Origin: JBOGWP01 sp050693875
GTDB lineage: Bacteria; Actinomycetota; CADDZG01; JAHWKV01; JBOGWP01
DNA: 24,822 nt
Reading direction: 5' to 3'
Assembly (NCBI GenBank): GCA_050693875.1
Contig: JBOGWP010000134.1
Location: 1 to 24,822, forward strand
Part shown: positions 22,866 through 24,822 of the stretch, piece after piece
Layout of the letters: the number at the start of each line of letters is the position of its first letter
How positions within the stretch are numbered: position 1 is the stretch's first letter
Notes under the pieces: generated by a model
The model's input: the letters and a program-made list of their open reading frames with translations, nothing else
What the model was told of the DNA's origin: nothing
Databases searched by the model: none
Position numbers and translations under genes: made by a program

Positions 22866-23142
22866 GACTCACGCTCCTTTCGAGGACGCCGGGAGACTGT
22901 CTGCTTGCCGTCGGGGATACGGGAACGCCGCTCGCCCGCCGTTCCACCCCATGCGGCACCTCCATCGGGCGGGCGCACCCGTTCGGCCTCCGTTGCGCGG
23001 TCAGTATCGAGCGGCGGCGTTACGACGGGGTTTCAGCTCGTTCAGCAGTCTGCGAACTCTGCATGACGCTGATGTTCTCGGCCGGTCATCGGTTTGTTTC
23101 GGGCCCGGACCTGGTCGGTGGGCCGTTCATCGCCGGTAGTTA
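22866..23142. other. Divergent intergenic region between cysG and a winged-helix gene
   Basis: This 277-nt region should hold the cysG operon promoter and that of the divergent regulator. It contains a GlnR-like half-site pair at 23019-23034. Just inside the start of the next gene (about 23156-23175) is CTCTGAGAG followed by a CTGAG-N5-CTCAG inverted repeat that could be an operator. I looked for SAM and other sulfur riboswitches on the minus strand and see none. Confidence 0.4.
23019..23034 (-). promoter_or_regulatory. GlnR-like half-site pair upstream of the cysG operon
   Basis: On the minus strand the sequence is GAAAC, six bases (CCCGTC), then GTAAC. This matches the GAAAC-n6-GTnAC core of the actinobacterial GlnR nitrogen-regulator consensus. 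The flanking half sites expected for a full box are poor. It lies about 150 nt before cysG, a plausible place for control of nitrite assimilation. Confidence 0.3.
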
Positions 23143-23508
23143 ATGCGTTTGCAATCTCTGAGAGACGCTCAGGTAACACGCCACCCGTATGGTCCCCGTG
23201 TGGCAGCAGAACCCCAACCCCGTCGTTTGACCGTAGGCGCGCTCGAGGTCGACCTCGCGAGGTATCGCGGATCCTTCGCCGGCCGCAGCCTGATCCTGTC
23301 CCCCACCCAGCTCGAGCTGCTCGCGATCCTCGTGGCGAACCGGGAGCGCCTCGTCTCGCGAGCGGAGCTGTCGAGCGCGGTCGGCCTGCGCCGCGACCGC
23401 TCCGTTGACGTCGCGCTGTCGGCCATCCGCAGGGAGGTGGGCCGGGACTTCATCCGCAACGTCCGCAAGCGCGGGTGGGTCCTGGCGTCGGAGCAGCTCG
23501 AGGTCTGA
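23143..23508 (+). CDS. Stand-alone OmpR/PhoB-type winged-helix DNA-binding protein
   Basis: This protein of up to 121 aa has a Trans_reg_C winged helix at about residues 28-118: LTVGALEVDL strand, SPTQLELLAILVANRERLVSRAELSSAV helices, SVDVALSAIRREVG recognition helix, and FIRNVRKRGWVL wing. There is no receiver domain. In some actinobacteria the same domain type is attached to a uroporphyrinogen-III synthase-like protein near nitrite reductase genes, so a separate copy beside cysG and the reductase may regulate them (inference). The start is uncertain: neither ATG 23143 nor GTG 23200 has an RBS. A TTGCAA near 23150 and AT-richer sequence before 23190 would suit a leaderless GTG at 23200. The 161 nt downstream (23509-23669) shows no gene. 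Confidence 0.8.
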   Translation: MRLQSLRDAQVTRHPYGPRVAAEPQPRRLTVGALEVDLARYRGSFAGRSLILSPTQLELLAILVANRERLVSRAELSSAVGLRRDRSVDVALSAIRREVGRDFIRNVRKRGWVLASEQLEV

Positions 23509-23669
23509 TCGCGCTCGCCCGATCCGGGAGGTCGCGCCAGCCGCCTGGCGCACCGGGCTGCGCATTGCTGCCGACCTCCCCGTGCCAGCACGACCTGAGG
23601 AGCCCTTGTGCAGAGCTTCCCCGGCTCCCACACTGACCTGGTGGGCTTCGGCATCTCGACCCTCAAGCG

Positions 23670-24330
23670 ATGACGACGACGACGTCACCTGTCCGCCCCG
23701 AAACGCCGGCGCCACCGCCTCGCCGAGCACGTCGGGGCTTCGACTGGTTGATGACGTTCGCCATCGCCTGGCTCGTCGGGGGCCTGTTCGTGGACGGATG
23801 GGCCCACCACCACGACAGGGTCGACCAGTCCTTCTTCACGCCGTGGCACGCCGCCCTTTACTCGGGATTCGCGATCTCCGCCGCCGCACTCGTCGCAGCC
23901 TTCGCACGAAACCTCCGGGGGGCGCACGTCTGCGGGCGGCCTGCCTGCTGGGTACGGGCTCTCTCTGATCGGCGTCGCGGTCTTCATGGCCGGGGGCCTG
24001 GTCGACATGGTGTGGCCCGTCCTCCTCGGGATCGAGGTCAGCGTCGAGGCGCTCTACTCGCCGTCCCACCTCGTGCTGGCCGTGGGCGGGGTGCTCATCG
24101 TGTCCGGTCCACTTCGGGCCGGCCTTCGCCGGCGCACCGAGGGACGGTCGGGCCTCCCCATGCTGCTCTCGGCCACGCTTCTCCTCTCGGTGTTCACCTT
24201 CTTCACGCAGATCTCCCACCCCGCCGTCGATGCGGCGCCGCGGGAAAAGCCGCCGCATGAGTCGACCAACGAGCTCTACTCGATGCACCTCGACGGAACC
24301 AGTCGAACCCGCCTCACCGTGGGAAACAAC
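23670..24330 (+). pseudogene. Membrane protein, frameshifted at a G-run and cut by an ISL3 element
   Basis: From the ATG at 23670 the protein starts with a TM segment (WLMTFAIAWLVGGLFVDGWAH) and a second (YSGFAISAAALVAAFA). The frame is lost at CC-GGGGGG-CGC (about 23918-23923). Two frames over, it resumes as LPAGYGLSLIGVAVFMAGG. Further TM segments then follow (HLVLAVGGVLIVSG, LLLSVFTFFTQISHP), then STNELYSMHLDGTSRTRLT. That last piece looks like the first blade of a TolB/PD40 propeller, but sequence similarity ends at 24330, where the inverted repeat of an ISL3-type element begins. The original gene was probably a five-TM protein with an extracytoplasmic propeller. Removing one G from the run restores one continuous frame. 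Confidence 0.7.
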
Positions 24331-24356
24331 GGCTCTTGTGACATGAATGTGGATCA
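24331..24356. repeat. Putative terminal inverted repeat of the ISL3 element
   Basis: GGCTCTTGTGACATGAATGT starts at 24331 and runs to the transposase stop codon at 24354-24356. ISL3 elements typically begin GGCTCTT. The flanking 8 bp that would be one copy of the target duplication is GAAACAAC or close to it. The partner copy is outside the visible element. Confidence 0.5.
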
Positions 24357-24690
24357 GGCGAGCAGCTTCTCGTACGGGAGCTGGAGGTTGACGGGCCCGC
24401 AGACGAGCATGACGAGCGCCAGTGCCGCCGCCGCTGAATGGAAGCCGTAGGCGCGGCGGGTGATCAGCCGGACCTTGTTGTTGAGAGCCTCCACTCGGGC
24501 GTTCGTGAGCCTGAGCCGGATGGCGGCGAGGATGCCCGGCAGGTGCTTGCGGATCGTGGCAGCGAGCTTGACGAAGGGCTCGAGGCGGCTGCGCTGAGCC
24601 TGGGAGCACCAGCGGCGGACCAGAACAGAACCTCCGCCTCCTGCGGTGTGAGGTCCGGGGCGAAGATCTCCCGCAGCGCCTCCTATCTGT
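24354..24690 (-). pseudogene. ISL3 transposase, C-terminal remnant with a frameshift
   Basis: Reading towards the stop at 24354, one frame gives EALREIFAPDLTPQEAEVL. A shift near 24619-24632 follows. Then RRWCSQAQRSRLEPFVKLAA, IRKHLPGILAAIRLRLTNARVE and NNKVRLITRRAYGFHS run on to CGPVNLQLPYEKLLA and a stop. This is the conserved end of ISL3 transposases, including the last catalytic Glu (NARVEALNNK). An in-frame TAG precedes EALREIF, and the N-terminal catalytic part is missing. One inserted base near 24625 joins the two pieces, so the shift resembles those in the VOC gene. It cannot make an active enzyme as read. Confidence 0.8.
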
Positions 24691-24787
24691 TAACCGGCCT
24701 TGGAGGTCGGTGCTGGAGATGATGGATGGGCTGACAATCCGGGTTCCGTCCATCCCCAGGCCCAATACTCACCGGGAGGAGGAACGG

Positions 24788-24822
24788 ATGGAGCTTGCCG
24801 CGGTGCCCACCGAAGAGGGCCA
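24788..24822 (+). CDS. Possible start of a gene running off the window
   Basis: ATG at 24788 is preceded by GGGAGGAGGAACGG, a strong RBS, and reads MELAAVPTEEG to the window edge. Only 11 codons are visible and no family can be assigned. It may belong to a second mobile element interrupting the ISL3 copy, since the 100 nt before it match neither the transposase nor the membrane gene. Confidence 0.35.
   Translation, partial: MELAAVPTEEG

Larger units (their letters stand above)
24331..24690 (-). mobile_element. ISL3-family insertion sequence, terminal fragment
   Basis: The segment begins with GGCTCTTGTGACATG, resembling ISL3-family terminal repeats, and contains the last 100 or so codons of an ISL3-type transposase running towards that end. 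Recognisable similarity stops near 24690 at an in-frame TAG. The other end of the element is not seen. Beyond 24690 the sequence looks unrelated, so the element is either decayed or interrupted. It sits inside the upstream membrane-protein gene. Confidence 0.75.

Noticed and set aside
22866..23200. SAM or other sulfur riboswitch upstream of cysG
   Set aside because: I read the minus strand for S-box, SAM-II and SAM-IV landmarks and found none in the right order.

Overview
The window looks like a GC-rich bacterial chromosome, most likely Actinomycetota or a similarly GC-rich neighbour. The composition is roughly two-thirds G+C by eye, GTG and TTG starts are common, and several gene neighbourhoods are of actinobacterial type. 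These include a class III cyclase fused to an ATPase and TPRs, an nrd operon under a B12 riboswitch, and a CysG / ferredoxin-type sulfite-nitrite reductase / Rieske operon. The genus cannot be named from the sequence alone.

Left part (1-4652). A class I c-di-GMP (GEMM-I) riboswitch leads into a secreted CAP/SCP-domain protein whose start codon lies in a hairpin. A strong terminator follows. Then comes a minus-strand NarL-type response regulator / membrane histidine kinase pair, and on the plus strand a tiny hydrophobic ORF followed by a leucine-rich-repeat protein.

Middle (4752-14912). A minus-strand operon encodes a 1110-aa cyclase (zinc ribbons, class III cyclase, AAA ATPase, TPRs), an overlapping MFS transporter and a VOC-family protein broken by two one-base shifts. 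A divergent 5'-3' exonuclease follows. Next, on the minus strand, are a secreted HExxH/PA14/RTX-repeat protein, a badly frameshifted beta-propeller gene and a small cyclic-nucleotide-binding protein.

RNR operon (14970-19136). Two tandem NrdR-type boxes, a cobalamin riboswitch and an RBS-masking hairpin precede nrdB, nrdA and a [2Fe-2S] ferredoxin. NrdB carries Phe at the usual radical-Tyr position and Glu at the first metal-ligand position, the signature of Chlamydia-type class Ic (Mn/Fe) enzymes. The design implies that a B12-independent reductase is switched off when B12 can serve a class II enzyme encoded elsewhere.

Right part (19073-24822). A minus-strand operon holds CysG (siroheme synthase), a 57-aa ORF, a siroheme/[4Fe-4S] nitrite-or-sulfite reductase and a NirD-like Rieske protein, all tightly coupled. 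A divergent stand-alone OmpR-type DNA-binding protein lies beside a GlnR-like half-box pair. The window ends in a membrane protein gene, frameshifted at a G-run and cut by the end of an ISL3-family element whose transposase is itself broken.

The most interesting structures are the layered control of the class Ic RNR operon and the mutually exclusive pairing around the c-di-GMP riboswitch. The broken genes cluster in particular loci while several very long ORFs are intact. Whether the indels are real or assembly errors is open.
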